NCBI RefSeq assembly: GCF_002938435.1
Contig: NZ_POQT01000016.1
Location: 1-64,000, forward strand
DNA from: Blastococcus saxobsidens
GTDB lineage: Bacteria; Actinomycetota; Actinomycetes; Mycobacteriales; Geodermatophilaceae
DNA: 64,000 nucleotides
Direction: 5' to 3'
Within the stretch, counting starts at the first letter, position 1. Each line of letters begins with the position of its first letter. Positions 8,549 through 16,749 of the stretch are shown here, one piece after another. Both the position numbers and the translations under genes were made by a program. Under the pieces are notes generated by a model, which was given only the letters and a program-made list of their open reading frames with translations, was not told the DNA's origin and did no database searches.

Positions 8549-9331
8549 ATGGACGCGAGGAACGGCGAGCCCCGCACGGAGCTGCTCGGTGCGGTCGGCT
8601 CTCCCTCCGGACGGGCCGCCGCTCGGCAGGCGCGCCGCGCGGCACCGGTGGCCGCCCGCCGGCGCCCGGCCCTCCTGCTCGCCGCCCTGCTGACCGGCGG
8701 TGTGGCGGCCGCGGGGCTCGGTCTGCCGGGCGCCCCGGCGGCGTCGGCCGACGCGACCTCGGTCGCCGACGCGCAGGCGATGCTGCTCACTGCGGACGAG
8801 GGCGTCGAGATGCTGCCGCAGGCCTCGATCACCGTGGCCGAGGCGGAGGAGCGACTGCGCGAGGTGGCCGCCTCCCGGGCCGAGCGCGACGAGCGCGAGG
8901 CGGCCGCGGCGGCCGCTGCGGCGGAGGCCGCCCGGCCCAAGGCGGTGCTGCCGGTCGCCGGCGCGCGCCTCACGAGCGGCTACGGCGGGCGCTGGGGCAC
9001 CTTCCACTACGGCATCGATCTCGCCGCGCCGATGCGCACCCCGGAGTACGCGGCCATGGACGGCGTCGTCCTCCGGGCCGGCTCGGCCAGCGGGTTCGGC
9101 CTGGCCGTCTACATCCTGCACGAGAACGGGGATGTGACCGTCTACGGCCACATGGACAAGATCCTTGTGAAGCCGGGGCAGTACGTGGAGGCGGGGGAGA
9201 CCATCGCGCTCGTGGGCAACCGCGGTCAGTCGACCGGCCCGCACCTGCACTTCGAGGTGCACCAGGGCGGCCTGGACGGCAAGAGGATCGACCCCATCCC
9301 GTGGCTGGCCGCCCGCGGCGTCCGGATCTGA
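8549..9331 (+). CDS. M23-family peptidoglycan endopeptidase (secreted/anchored)
   Basis: 260 residues. After an Arg-rich start comes a membrane/signal segment (LLLAALLTGGVAAAGLGLPG, about residues 33-52), a short Ala/Glu/Arg helix that is probably coiled coil (about 95-130), then a complete M23 domain with both zinc motifs, HYGID (HxxxD) and HLHFEVH (HxH). Such enzymes cut peptide cross-bridges in the wall. The catalytic domain is closely similar to that of the gene at 57319 (shared LTSGYG/FG...RWGT, GIDLAAPMRTPE, GNRGQSTGPHLHFEVH). ATG 8549 was chosen because both paralogues share CAGGTGCATG at this point; longer upstream starts have no ribosome-binding site. Confidence 0.88.
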   Translation: MDARNGEPRTELLGAVGSPSGRAAARQARRAAPVAARRRPALLLAALLTGGVAAAGLGLPGAPAASADATSVADAQAMLLTADEGVEMLPQASITVAEAEERLREVAASRAERDEREAAAAAAAAEAARPKAVLPVAGARLTSGYGGRWGTFHYGIDLAAPMRTPEYAAMDGVVLRAGSASGFGLAVYILHENGDVTVYGHMDKILVKPGQYVEAGETIALVGNRGQSTGPHLHFEVHQGGLDGKRIDPIPWLAARGVRI

Positions 9332-10769
9332 GGCGGTCGCCGGACGCGGGACGGGGCCGGGCCGGGCACTCCGCCCGGGTGCCGCCACGCCCCGGCCCCC
9401 CTGCGTCGGCCGTGCCGACCGGGCCTGTATTGTTCTCCCCGGCTCGAACGCACCAGATCGAGTCGGCTTCGGGGCTGTGGCGCAGCTGGTAGCGCACCAC
9501 ACTGGCAGTGTGGGGGTCAGGGGTTCGAGTCCCCTCAGCTCCACCCCGATGACCAGGCCGTTCTCCTTCTGGAGGACGGCCTGAGTCGTCTCTGGTTGCA
9601 GTTCTGGTTGCAGTTTGCCCACCCTTACCTGGCAGCAGCAGGGCGCTCATCCGGTCGGCGGCCTCTCTGGCGAGGGCCGGCATCACGTGGCTGTAGATGT
9701 CCATCGTGGTGCGCATCTGGCTGTGGCCGAGCAGCTCCATGACCACCCGCGGGTGGACGTTCTCGCTCAGCAGGAGCGTCGCGGCGGTGTGTCGTCCGTC
9801 GTGCAGCCGCACGTGCCGGACGCCGGCGGTCTGGAGCAGCCGGGTCCAGTCGTCGTAGTCGGTCTTCTTGTCGATCGGCCGGCCGTTGGGCTGGGCGAAG
9901 ACCAGGTCCTCGTCGTGCCACTCGGACCCGGCCAGCATCCGCTCGCCGAGTTGGGCGGCCTTGTGCTCTCTGAGTGCGTCAAGCAGGGGTAGCGGCAGCG
10001 CCAGCGTGCGCTGGCTGCGGCGGGTCTTGGGTTCCTCGTAGATGAGCCCGCCGCCGCGGACCCGGTGGATGCTGCGCCGCACGGTGAGGGTGCCGGCTAG
10101 CGGGTCGATGTCCTTCCACTGCAGCGCCAGGGCCTCGGACTGCCGCAGGCCGAGGGCGAGGGCGACGGTCCAGCGGGCGGAGTTGCGCGCGTGCGCAGCC
10201 GCCTGCAAGACGGCGCGGGCCTCGCCGAGGTCGAGGGCGGTGGCGATGTCGCTCTGCTTCTGTGCGGGTGGGTCGACGAGGCTGGCCACGTTGCGGGGAA
10301 CGTGCCCGCGCTGGACGGCGATGGTGAGCGCCCGGGACAGGATGCGGTGGTGGCGCAGCACGGTGGCGGGGGAGTAGCCGGCATCGAGGAGCGCGGTGTA
10401 GAGCTGGTCGAGGTGCTCGGGGCGCAGCCGGTCGAGGCGGTGCCGTCCGAGTCCGGGGACCAGGTGCTTGCGGACGGCGGACTCGTAACTCTCCAGGGTC
10501 CGCTGGCGCACGCGGCGCGGGGCGATGGTGGTGAGCCAGTGCTCGAGCCACTCGGCGACCGTCGGGGTCGATGTCTCGGTGATCGTTCCGGCGTCCCGCG
10601 AGCGCTCCAGGTCGCGGACCTTGGCGACCACGACGCCGCGGCTCTTGCTGCTGACGTGCCGGCGGTCGGGCTTGCCGGTGAGCGTGAAGCCGACGGAGAC
10701 GTAGCCGTGCCAGCGTCCGTCGGCGCCCTTGTAGATCGTCGACTCGCCGTTCGAGGCGCGTCCCGCCAT
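8970..10769 (-). CDS. Tyrosine integrase (reading frame extended through attL)
   Basis: Phage/ICE-type integrase with an N-terminal arm-binding domain, SAM-like core-binding domain (about 70-150) and catalytic domain. Catalytic residues seen: Arg in ALGLRQSEAL, HDGRHTAA (HxxR), LGHSQMRTT and nucleophile Tyr359 in DIYSHV. ATG at 10769 has AGGGG upstream. The conserved protein ends near residue 385; after that the frame passes through the arm repeats, the att core and the tRNA (antisense), and stops only at 8970, deep within the opposing M23 gene (599 codons). In an excised circle the same frame would cross the core and stop at the position now at 22954, giving about 425 residues. The extra C-terminus is therefore a product of integration. 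Confidence 0.9.
   Translation of the reverse strand: MAGRASNGESTIYKGADGRWHGYVSVGFTLTGKPDRRHVSSKSRGVVVAKVRDLERSRDAGTITETSTPTVAEWLEHWLTTIAPRRVRQRTLESYESAVRKHLVPGLGRHRLDRLRPEHLDQLYTALLDAGYSPATVLRHHRILSRALTIAVQRGHVPRNVASLVDPPAQKQSDIATALDLGEARAVLQAAAHARNSARWTVALALGLRQSEALALQWKDIDPLAGTLTVRRSIHRVRGGGLIYEEPKTRRSQRTLALPLPLLDALREHKAAQLGERMLAGSEWHDEDLVFAQPNGRPIDKKTDYDDWTRLLQTAGVRHVRLHDGRHTAATLLLSENVHPRVVMELLGHSQMRTTMDIYSHVMPALAREAADRMSALLLPGKGGQTATRTATRDDSGRPPEGERPGHRGGAEGTRTPDPHTASVVRYQLRHSPEADSIWCVRAGENNTGPVGTADAGGPGRGGTRAECPARPRPASGDRLRSGRRGRPATGWGRSSCRPGRPGAPRSAGAGRSTDRGCPRARWSPPPPRTAPASQGSCPCGRRRSHPRSRAGCRRPGRTRWPSRPGGRRRPWPRTPGCASARRDRCRSGRCPSARRSRS
9471..9543 (+). tRNA. tRNA-Ala (anticodon GGC)
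   Basis: Folds as a complete cloverleaf: acceptor GGGGCTG with CAGCTCC (one G-T pair), D-stem GCGC/GCGC, anticodon stem CCACA/TGTGG with loop CTGGCAG giving anticodon GGC, and T-arm AGGGG/CCCCT with TTCGAGT loop. Discriminator is A; no CCA is encoded. It is the attachment site of the island to its right: bases from 9502 on are within the 54-bp repeat, so the 3' half present here is supplied by the element. Confidence 0.96.
9502..9555 (+). repeat. attL core (54-bp direct repeat in tRNA-Ala 3' half)
   Basis: 54 bases, starting in the anticodon loop of tRNA-Ala and ending 12 bases past the tRNA, are repeated exactly at 22964-23017. The flanks beyond also resemble each other but with mismatches. 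This is the left junction of an integrated element. Confidence 0.93.
9591..9615 (+). repeat. Arm-type integrase site candidates (left)
   Basis: TCTGGTTGCAGTT occurs twice in tandem with a 12-base period (9591-9603 and 9603-9615). Matching GGTTGCAGTT / TGTTGCAGTT copies with nearly the same spacing lie near the other end at 22838-22860. Same-orientation repeats flanking the core on both sides are the pattern of tyrosine-integrase arm sites. Confidence 0.6.
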
Positions 10770-10842
10770 CGGTCACCCCTGGGTCGTGGGCTGGAGTGTC
10801 AGTCTCGCCGAGCGATCCGACACCGGCGGAGCGGTTGTGGAC

Positions 10843-11142
10843 TCACGCCGCATCGGGCGGTGTCGGGCCCAGTTCGAGGAGTCCGCGCTGGTCCGTGGTG
10901 GTCTGGGCTCGGCGCAGCGCACGAGGAGCGGTGCGGGGAGCTTCCAGGCCGCGAACGTAACGTTCGAGCTCCCTGCGGGAGAGGCGACAGCTCCGGCCGA
11001 TGTGGACGGGGTGCAGGTCGCCGGCTTTCATCAGCGCGTAGACCGTCGTGCGCCCGAGGCGGAGCACCGTGGCCGCCTCCTCGGGTGTGAACAACAGCGG
11101 GTCGCCGGAGACCGACTCCCTAGGTTGCTCCGCGTCGCCCAT
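10843..11142 (-). CDS. Excisionase-like MerR/HTH_17 DNA-binding protein
   Basis: 99 residues. Residues 17-68 form the helix-turn-helix typical of HTH_17/AlpA excisionases: FTPEEAATVLRLGRTTVYAL, then a basic wing VHIGRSCRLSRRELERYV. AGGAGG stands 5 bases before the ATG at 11142. It is 73 bases upstream of the integrase on the same strand, the usual xis-int order, so directionality control of the integrase is its likely job. A plain transcriptional regulator is the alternative. Confidence 0.85.
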   Translation of the reverse strand: MGDAEQPRESVSGDPLLFTPEEAATVLRLGRTTVYALMKAGDLHPVHIGRSCRLSRRELERYVRGLEAPRTAPRALRRAQTTTDQRGLLELGPTPPDAA

Positions 11143-11482
11143 CTCGCCCTCCTCGTCGCGTGGCCTCGTGCGCCGGCGTCCGGCGCCGCACGCCCACCTG
11201 GAGAAGGCGCCATTCCCGGCCAGTTGATGACAGTGCCCGGCGAGGTTCCTGTTTTTCTCCAGTCCTGGCTGTCCGACTTCCTGATCACCTCGGGCCGACG
11301 TCCGTCGAGCTGCTCGGTCTCCTGGCCTGCTCCGGCGCGTCTCCGGTTTTCCTCCCGTACGTCGAGCGGTTCGGGCGGTGTCATGCGGTCGCAGCGCAGG
11401 CATCGAGGGTCCCGCTCGACGAGGTCCGCACGGTCCTCGCTGGCGTGCTGGGCGTAGATCGCGGGCGCGGGGCACCGGGCGC
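11143..11482. other. Intergenic stretch in island, no gene seen
   Basis: 340 bases between the HTH gene and the DUF433 relic. Reading frames exist but none has a start signal or recognisable protein. It should contain the leftward promoter of the HTH/integrase pair. Confidence 0.4.
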
Positions 11483-11719
11483 ATGAGTTCCGACCACCTG
11501 GCGTTGATCACTACTGATCGGGCCGTGCTGAGCGGTCAGGCGGTGATCGCTGGCACCCGCGTGCCGGTCAGCGTGGTGCTCTAGTGCCTTACCGCAGGGA
11601 TGAGTGCCGAAGAGATCGTTGCGGAGCTTCCGACTCTGACCTCGGAAGGCGTGCAGGCGGTCGCCGCCTACGGGGCGTTGCTGGCCCGTGAGCAACTGGT
11701 GCCGCGACCGCCTGAGTGA
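11483..11719 (+). pseudogene. DUF433-family antitoxin-like gene interrupted by one amber codon
   Basis: Reads LITTDRAVLSGQAVIAGTRV...SVVL, then TAG, then without frame change CLTAGMSAEEIVAELPTLTS...AYGALLAREQL, which is a full-length DUF433 protein (78 residues) with a single in-frame TAG at 11582-11584. DUF433 proteins are short winged-helix/antitoxin-like proteins usually paired with a PIN-like DUF5615 toxin. No such partner follows; the next 150 bases are degraded. Most likely a dead gene; readthrough is possible but unsupported. Confidence 0.75.
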
Positions 11720-12287
11720 GGGTCCAACCGCACGTCCTCGGCAGGGTCGCCGAAGCGTGCGGCGCCACGTCACCCCGTCAGCGGCCCTCCGCACCGTCGA
11801 CCCGATCAGCTACGTACCCGTGTCCTCGCCCGCGCGCTCTCCGCGGCCATCTCGACTTTCGAACCGGACAAGATCACGAGCCGACACACCTTATGCATCC
11901 AGGAGTGCGCAATCCGTTGTGACGAGTAGCCGACGACGGGGTGACATAAGTGCGGTCAGCCGCCCTAACGGCATGCCGCGCGGGCGACAGCGGCGCACGC
12001 AACCTCTCGCACAGGATCGGTGCGCCTCTCGGCGGGGCGTGCTGCGCGGCCACAGGGCCCTGCCGTCCAGCAGGGCCGGGATTCACGTGGCCAGCGAGGG
12101 CCAGTGGCGCGCCGGTTGGGGTGACGTCGGGCCGGTCGGGTCGTCACCGCCCCCGCCACCTACGTCACCCCCCCGCCGACCTCCCGCTTCACGACAACTC
12201 TCCCAACGTCACCGTCGACGCCGGTGCCCTACAGGAGCAATAAGGGAGCTCCGCCTCCCGGCACTTAGGGGAGGTGCCTGCGGGCAC
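11720..12287. other. Gene-poor stretch of island, decayed
   Basis: 568 bases without a supported gene. Several overlapping frames are open only because of high GC. A frame near 11805-11931 ends in a Cys-containing sequence (TLCIQECAIRCDE) that may be the tail of a lost small gene, but I cannot identify it. The right end has C-rich runs and a 16-bp direct repeat. Confidence 0.4.
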
Positions 12288-12298
12288 TCAGGGGAGGT
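12260..12298 (+). repeat. Two 16-bp direct repeats
   Basis: GGCACTTAGGGGAGGT (12260-12275) and GGCACTCAGGGGAGGT (12283-12298), 15 of 16 identical, 23-base period. The second copy runs into the stop end of the following minus-strand gene. Function unknown. Confidence 0.6.
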
Positions 12299-12776
12299 CA
12301 GGTGCGCCGCTCCAGCGCGCCCGCCGCCGGTAAGACCGCAGCACCGGGTCCAGTGCCCGGCCGAGGGCGGGCATGTCCCGGTCGTAGACGCGGCCGTCAT
12401 CCAGTTGACCGGCGAGCTCGCCGAGCAACCGCGGCCAGTCCCGGCGGGTCGGCTCGAGGGGTACACGAATCTCGACCCGCCGCTCGACCACCTGCACTGC
12501 CGTCCGACCGGAGTTCGCGGCGCGGCTCTGCTCCCAGGCTCGATGCCGGCAGGCGGCCGAGCACCACTTCGGGATGGGGCCGCGGCTGCGCGGGGTGATC
12601 GGTCCGCCGCACCATCCGCAGATCGTCGCGGCGGTGCGTCGTTCAGACCCGTCCGCCGCTGGGGCGCCCCGGTCCGGACGGGGGCGTTCCACCGAGGCGT
12701 GCTGGCGTTGTTGGCGGTGTTGTTGCTCGCGCGCCCGCCGTCGAGCCCGGTACTCGGGGGTGCCGCTGGTTCCCAT
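12288..12776 (-). CDS. Small zinc-ribbon-like protein of actinobacterial mobile elements
   Basis: 162 residues, strongly basic. The middle holds a four-Cys cluster, CGWCGGPITPRSRGP then KWCSAACRHRAWEQ, which looks like a treble-clef/zinc ribbon, followed by AVQVVERRVEIRVPLEP and a helical tail. I recall proteins of this kind as frequent passengers in actinobacterial elements, with no known role. The N-terminus is Arg/Gln-rich and may bind nucleic acid. ATG 12776 is taken as start; an upstream GTG at 12818 is possible. No operon partner. Confidence 0.65.
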   Translation of the reverse strand: MGTSGTPEYRARRRAREQQHRQQRQHASVERPRPDRGAPAADGSERRTAATICGWCGGPITPRSRGPIPKWCSAACRHRAWEQSRAANSGRTAVQVVERRVEIRVPLEPTRRDWPRLLGELAGQLDDGRVYDRDMPALGRALDPVLRSYRRRARWSGAPDLP

Positions 12777-13164
12777 GGCCTGAAGTCTGCTGGCAGTTCT
12801 CCTGTAACCCGTCACCACGAGTCTTCGACCCGGAAGACGTGTGATGCCTTGTGATCTTGGCGTCTCCAGTGTGTGCTCGGCCCCGGGGCGGTTGCTCCCT
12901 GTACGCGGGTGGCAAGCGATCCTTGGTTGGAGGGCCGGCTCAGGCCTCGAGCCTCCTGGCGTCCCGGAAGGCGGCCTGGGCAGACCCCTCGACTCGTCTC
13001 GTCAGCCGCGGCGGCGGGCTGGTCCCGGTTGTGCGTCGAGACGGGAGCGCCTGGCACCATCGAACTTCAAGCGCACGGGTTGCATAGGCGGCCTCTTAGC
13101 AAGGACCTGTCGCCGGGTGGCTCGCCTGGCGACAGTGTGCCCCGTGCTCGGAGAGGCTGAAAAG
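12777..13164. other. Intergenic stretch in island, no gene seen
   Basis: 388 bases between divergent genes at 12776 (minus) and 13165 (plus). It should hold both promoters. A plus frame is open through it but reads as low-quality coding and has no ribosome-binding site before 13150. Confidence 0.4.
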
Positions 13165-13686
13165 GTGCCGGATTTCGCCACGATCACCAGCTTGATCGGC
13201 GCCCTCGGCTTGGGCTCCGTGCTAGGCCAGTGGATCAATTCGGCCAGGGACCGGCGGTCAAGCCGCGCAAACGCGCTTCTCGCCCTGGGTCGAGTTGAGA
13301 CTGCTCGGTGGGCGCCTGTCCCTGCAGGAGGAATCAGTTTCCAAGATGCGGCTCGCGCACTTATGACCGCAGCGCTACTGGCACGCATCCCGAACGCCGC
13401 GGTCCGGGAGTATCTGACGCTGGCTCAGGCCGCCGCGTGGCTCAGCGCGACGTCCTGGGAGGAAGACCCCGACCAAGAAATTGGAGGCGGCGCGATCGAC
13501 AGCGAGTTCTCCCAGATCGTCCGCGATGCTGCCCATCACCTCGCGGGGATCATATGGGCGCCTGCACCTCTGCGTCGGCTTACCCTTTCGCGACGGCTGC
13601 GGGAGCTTCAGAGCCGAGCCGAAGCACTGACGCGCCTAGAAACCAGCGAAGCGCTGAAGCGATCTCGCTCCTACGGAGTTGCCTGA
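13165..13686 (+). CDS. Hypothetical island protein with N-terminal membrane helix
   Basis: 173 residues, not recognised. The N-terminus ATITSLIGALGLGSVLGQWI is one hydrophobic helix followed by a basic RDRRSSR stop-transfer, so the rest (about 140 residues, mostly helical) should face the cytoplasm. Similar small proteins with a short membrane anchor occur in actinobacterial integrated elements. GTG 13165 is chosen because GGAGAGG precedes it by 8 bases; the reading frame extends further upstream without a plausible start. Codon use is less GC-extreme than in flanking chromosomal genes. Confidence 0.6.
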   Translation: MPDFATITSLIGALGLGSVLGQWINSARDRRSSRANALLALGRVETARWAPVPAGGISFQDAARALMTAALLARIPNAAVREYLTLAQAAAWLSATSWEEDPDQEIGGGAIDSEFSQIVRDAAHHLAGIIWAPAPLRRLTLSRRLRELQSRAEALTRLETSEALKRSRSYGVA

Positions 13687-13908
13687 TTGTTGGATCCATG
13701 CGCATCAGGCGTGGCAGTGCTCAACAGGTTGCCGCCGGCCTGCAGCAGCGACTTCGTTCGGGAAACTCATCGGGCGGTGAACCAGCCGCTGGCTGCGGCG
13801 TGATCGATGCCGCTAAGTGGGCTGCCCCGGGGACAAGAGCGCCGACGCGCCTCACAGGGCGGCCTCACAGACAGCGCCGATGCGAAAGCTCAGCGGCTCA
13901 GTGAGGCG

Positions 13909-14529
13909 TCATGTTAGCCGCCGACGCCGCAGACTCCAGGCGAGGCCGAGCAGAAGGAACAGGGCGACGACTGTTGAGGCGGTGCCACCAAGCGATACCC
14001 AAAAGAAGAAGGGAGACCTTCTGTCAAGGTTCCAGAGGACCCACTCACCGACTGCGTTAGCTCCCAAAATCAGCGAGGTGTACATGCCTATAACGGCGAT
14101 ATACCCGAGATCAGCCTTCCCCTTCCACGCTGCCGAGGATTCAAGCAAGGATTCCCAGACGAGAGGCAGGTTCGCGAAGTAATCCCCTTCCGACTTTGGC
14201 CAGCCCCCAAGACTGTCGGCGAAGGCGTTCTCGCGCGCCCGAAGGTACTGTGCAGCGCGGAGCATTCGAGACACCTCGCTCAACCACACAGCAAGGGCGC
14301 AGAGCAAGATGAGAGGGACGGCCGTGCACATGACGAACGCCACGGCGAGTCGGTATTCCTCGGAGTTGTCTCGGGCGCCTGTTATGACCCCGGCGACGAC
14401 AATGCCCGCGACCGCAAGGCTCCATTGCATGATCGTCTGCTGGTTATTTCTTGCCTCCGCCGACTTAGCGCGGATCGCCTTATACTCCTCGACAAGGAGA
14501 CTTCGTCGGATTTCCGGGTCGGCATTCAC
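13909..14529 (-). CDS. Four-helix membrane protein, unknown function
   Basis: 206 residues: a charged N-terminal helix (LLVEEYKAIRAKSAEARNNQ), two membrane helices (SLAVAGIVVAGVITG; VAFVMCTAVPLILLCALAVW), a cytosolic region of about 80 residues, then two more helices near the C-terminus. The N-terminal helix-plus-2TM shape is reminiscent of SLATT-type effector proteins of conflict systems, but I cannot confirm the family. GTG 14529 is the most probable start. It is divergent from the glycosyltransferase at 14672. Moderate GC of the gene marks it as acquired. Confidence 0.6.
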   Translation of the reverse strand: MNADPEIRRSLLVEEYKAIRAKSAEARNNQQTIMQWSLAVAGIVVAGVITGARDNSEEYRLAVAFVMCTAVPLILLCALAVWLSEVSRMLRAAQYLRARENAFADSLGGWPKSEGDYFANLPLVWESLLESSAAWKGKADLGYIAVIGMYTSLILGANAVGEWVLWNLDRRSPFFFWVSLGGTASTVVALFLLLGLAWSLRRRRLT

Positions 14530-14671
14530 CGCCACAGCCTGAGGCGCCACAGCATCGGACTCTCCAGCCCCGGCCAGCAAGAGGGTGATGTCGACATGGA
14601 GTGGCTGCTCAGGCTCCGTCCGTGCAGGTCGCGGCAAGCCCCAGGGCACTTGCGCAGGATACGGTGAATCC

Positions 14672-15481
14672 GTGCCCAACGCCCACGCCAGCAGGGGGAG
14701 GCCCGAGGTGCTCGAGGCGCAAGGCGCTCCCTGTAAGTGCCGTGTCGCAGTCCTGGTTCCCGCCCGCAACGAGGCGGCGACCATCCAGGACGTGGTCAGG
14801 CGCGCAACTCTGGCTTTGCGTGGGATGGGGCTGGGCCCGAAGGATGCCGTCATCTTCGTCATCGCCGACCGTTGCGATGACGGGACACCGGAGCTCGCAG
14901 CAGCCGCCGGTGCAGTCGTGGTTCAAACACCTCCCCGGGAAGCGGGGCTTGGCAACGCATATAGACGTGGCGTCACCGCCGCCTTGGATTGGGGCGCTGA
15001 GTTCATAGTTCATATCGACGGGGACGGGCAATACTGCGCCGACGATATCGGCAGATTGCTTCGGACGGTGCTTGCAGGTCGCGCAGACATCGTCATCGGT
15101 GACCGACTTGGCGATCGCCCGGACTGGATGCCGCCATCTAGGTTCTTTGCCAATAAGGTCGCGTCACGGATAGTGCTAGCGGGGCTGAAGTGCGCCCGAG
15201 TGGACGCACAGTCGGGTTTTCGAGTTTTCACGGCAGACGTGGCGGCAAATTGCCATGTCAGAGGCTCGTATACCTATACCCATGAGCAACTGCTCGCCGC
15301 CGTGGGTAAAGGGTACAGGGTCAAGTCAATACCAGTCAGCTTCCTGGTGCGCTCACATGGACAGAGCCGACTTGCCTCATCGATCCTCAAGTACTCCGTA
15401 CTGACGGCCTCCACGATCGTCAGAGTGAGGCTCGCAAGACTATTCATGGTGTCTCGTCGATTCGTCGACCAGCTGTGCTGA
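14672..15481 (+). CDS. Family 2 glycosyltransferase (dolichol-phosphate mannosyltransferase-like)
   Basis: 269 residues. GT-A fold with VLVPARNEAATIQDVV at the N-terminus, a metal-binding HIDGDGQY (DxD), and VDAQSGFRVF, a block typical of polyprenyl-phosphate glycosyltransferases. No C-terminal membrane helices, so it should be a cytosolic or peripheral enzyme putting a hexose on a lipid or polymer. GTG at 14672 sits exactly 7 bases after a TACGGT -10-like hexamer (14660-14665), which suggests a leaderless transcript and supports the start. The gene is noticeably lower in GC than the chromosome. Role in the island (surface modification, for example phage exclusion) is speculation. Confidence 0.82.
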   Translation: MPNAHASRGRPEVLEAQGAPCKCRVAVLVPARNEAATIQDVVRRATLALRGMGLGPKDAVIFVIADRCDDGTPELAAAAGAVVVQTPPREAGLGNAYRRGVTAALDWGAEFIVHIDGDGQYCADDIGRLLRTVLAGRADIVIGDRLGDRPDWMPPSRFFANKVASRIVLAGLKCARVDAQSGFRVFTADVAANCHVRGSYTYTHEQLLAAVGKGYRVKSIPVSFLVRSHGQSRLASSILKYSVLTASTIVRVRLARLFMVSRRFVDQLC

Positions 15482-15483
15482 CG

Positions 15484-15669
15484 TCAAGCCCAGTCGCCCA
15501 TCCTCCTGCGGCGTCCCCCAACGCGGACCCAGTCGGGCTGAGGGGGTGGTTGCGGGCGGTAGAACATCGCGCCTGCATCGAGGCTAGCGAACGCCCCACG
15601 TCCATAGTGGCCGCTGGGGGTAGTTAAAATCGACTTATTCTCGAGCCGGTAGCGCGTCAGCTTGGCCAT
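15484..15669 (-). CDS. Possible small protein, unknown
   Basis: 61 residues beginning MAKLTRYRLENKSILTT and ending in an Arg-rich tail. The amino-acid composition is more natural than that of random high-GC frames, but there is no ribosome-binding site I trust and no recognised family. It could be the 5' end of a broken gene. Convergent with the glycosyltransferase, 2 bases apart. Confidence 0.3.
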   Translation of the reverse strand: MAKLTRYRLENKSILTTPSGHYGRGAFASLDAGAMFYRPQPPPQPDWVRVGGRRRRMGDWA

Positions 15670-15927
15670 TCGTCACAACGAGTCCCGACACCGTGGATGC
15701 AAGACGTGTGTCCTTCTTGATCTTGCAAGTCTCCGGTGCTTCCGGGCGGGTTCGAGGTCGCTGTCTCGGCAGCCAGCGCGTCGTCGGTTCTCGGATGCGC
15801 GAGCTCGGGGCCGGGCTCGCGCATCCGCCGGAGACCGGCCGCGCCGTGTGCGCACAAGGGATCCGTCGCGGTGGCAAGTCGCTGCCCACCAATCCCGCGT
15901 GGCCTTGGAGCCCAGATGCCAGGAAGG

Positions 15928-16749
15928 TCAGCGCCTCTGCAGAAGGGCAGCGACGCAGGCGATGATCGCCGTGGCGTCCTGGCGGGTATAGCGGAAGTTG
16001 GCGGTGACGGTGTCGTCATGGTGGGCGCCGCTGGCGAGCGAGAACAGCGTCGTACGTAGCGCTGCAAACCTTTGGTCCAGGTCACGTTGCCGGGGGGCGC
16101 CCTGGGGGTCGTACGTAGAGGTTGGGTCGAGTTGGTCGTACAGATCGAGGGCCAGTCGCGCGTCCCGCACCGCGTCCTCGGCGCGCCCGTCGGTCTGCGC
16201 CCGCATCGCCGATTGAAGCCGACGACCGGCCCGCGCACGCAGGCTGTCGGGATCGCCAAGGGGCAGCGGAACCAGCAGCGGCACGCTGACCAAGGCGCCG
16301 AGCCGCTCGGCGTGGACGGCCCAGATCGGACCGGGAACGCGGACCCAGTCCTGGGCGTCTCCGGCCGGGTAGTCCAGCGGTGGCGCATTAGCGAGAGTCA
16401 CGTTGAGATCGACGAGCAGTTCCAGGTCACTTCCCTGGCGCGCCGTTTCGATGCCGGCCAACTGCGCGTCGCTGATCGTGGTGGTCAGGAGTACCGAGCG
16501 CGGATAGGCGGCCGTGCCGCTGATTGGAAGCTGCTGCGCAGCATGCAGCACCCCCACCCAGCTCATCGTGCTCTGCAACCGCAGTGCGCCGGAGATAAAC
16601 GCGACCGATCCAGGCGGCAGCCCGACCGGGGTCGCCTTGTAACGGAGCGCGAGTCGGTGGCCGCCAAAGCCCGCTTCGGCTGCGATCTCGTCAAAGGCAA
16701 GCCGAAGTTCCGCACCCGGGCCTAGATAGATGCTTGTCACGCCGATCAT
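15928..16749 (-). CDS. Hypothetical protein next to the NTPase gene
   Basis: 273 residues, no membrane segment, no family I can name. N-terminal half is beta-rich (about 1-160); the middle WVRVPGPIWAVHAERLGALV and LLVPLPLGD are followed by a helical region (about 185-250, RAGRRLQSAMRAQTDGRAED) with a TPR/HEPN-like look. ATG 16749 has no clear ribosome-binding site. It is divergent from the big NTPase gene (174 bases apart), so the two could share a control region and work together; nothing in the sequence proves it. Confidence 0.7.
   Translation of the reverse strand: MIGVTSIYLGPGAELRLAFDEIAAEAGFGGHRLALRYKATPVGLPPGSVAFISGALRLQSTMSWVGVLHAAQQLPISGTAAYPRSVLLTTTISDAQLAGIETARQGSDLELLVDLNVTLANAPPLDYPAGDAQDWVRVPGPIWAVHAERLGALVSVPLLVPLPLGDPDSLRARAGRRLQSAMRAQTDGRAEDAVRDARLALDLYDQLDPTSTYDPQGAPRQRDLDQRFAALRTTLFSLASGAHHDDTVTANFRYTRQDATAIIACVAALLQRR

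Noticed and set aside
8970-9545. Protein-like reading through the tRNA antisense strand (GGAEGTRTPDPHTA)
   Set aside because: This peptide is the well-known translation of tRNA antisense plus flank; it is the accidental tail of the integrase frame, not a domain.
15670-15927. Overlapping open frames in both strands near 15.7-15.9 kb
   Set aside because: No start signal and only random-looking composition; left as non-coding.
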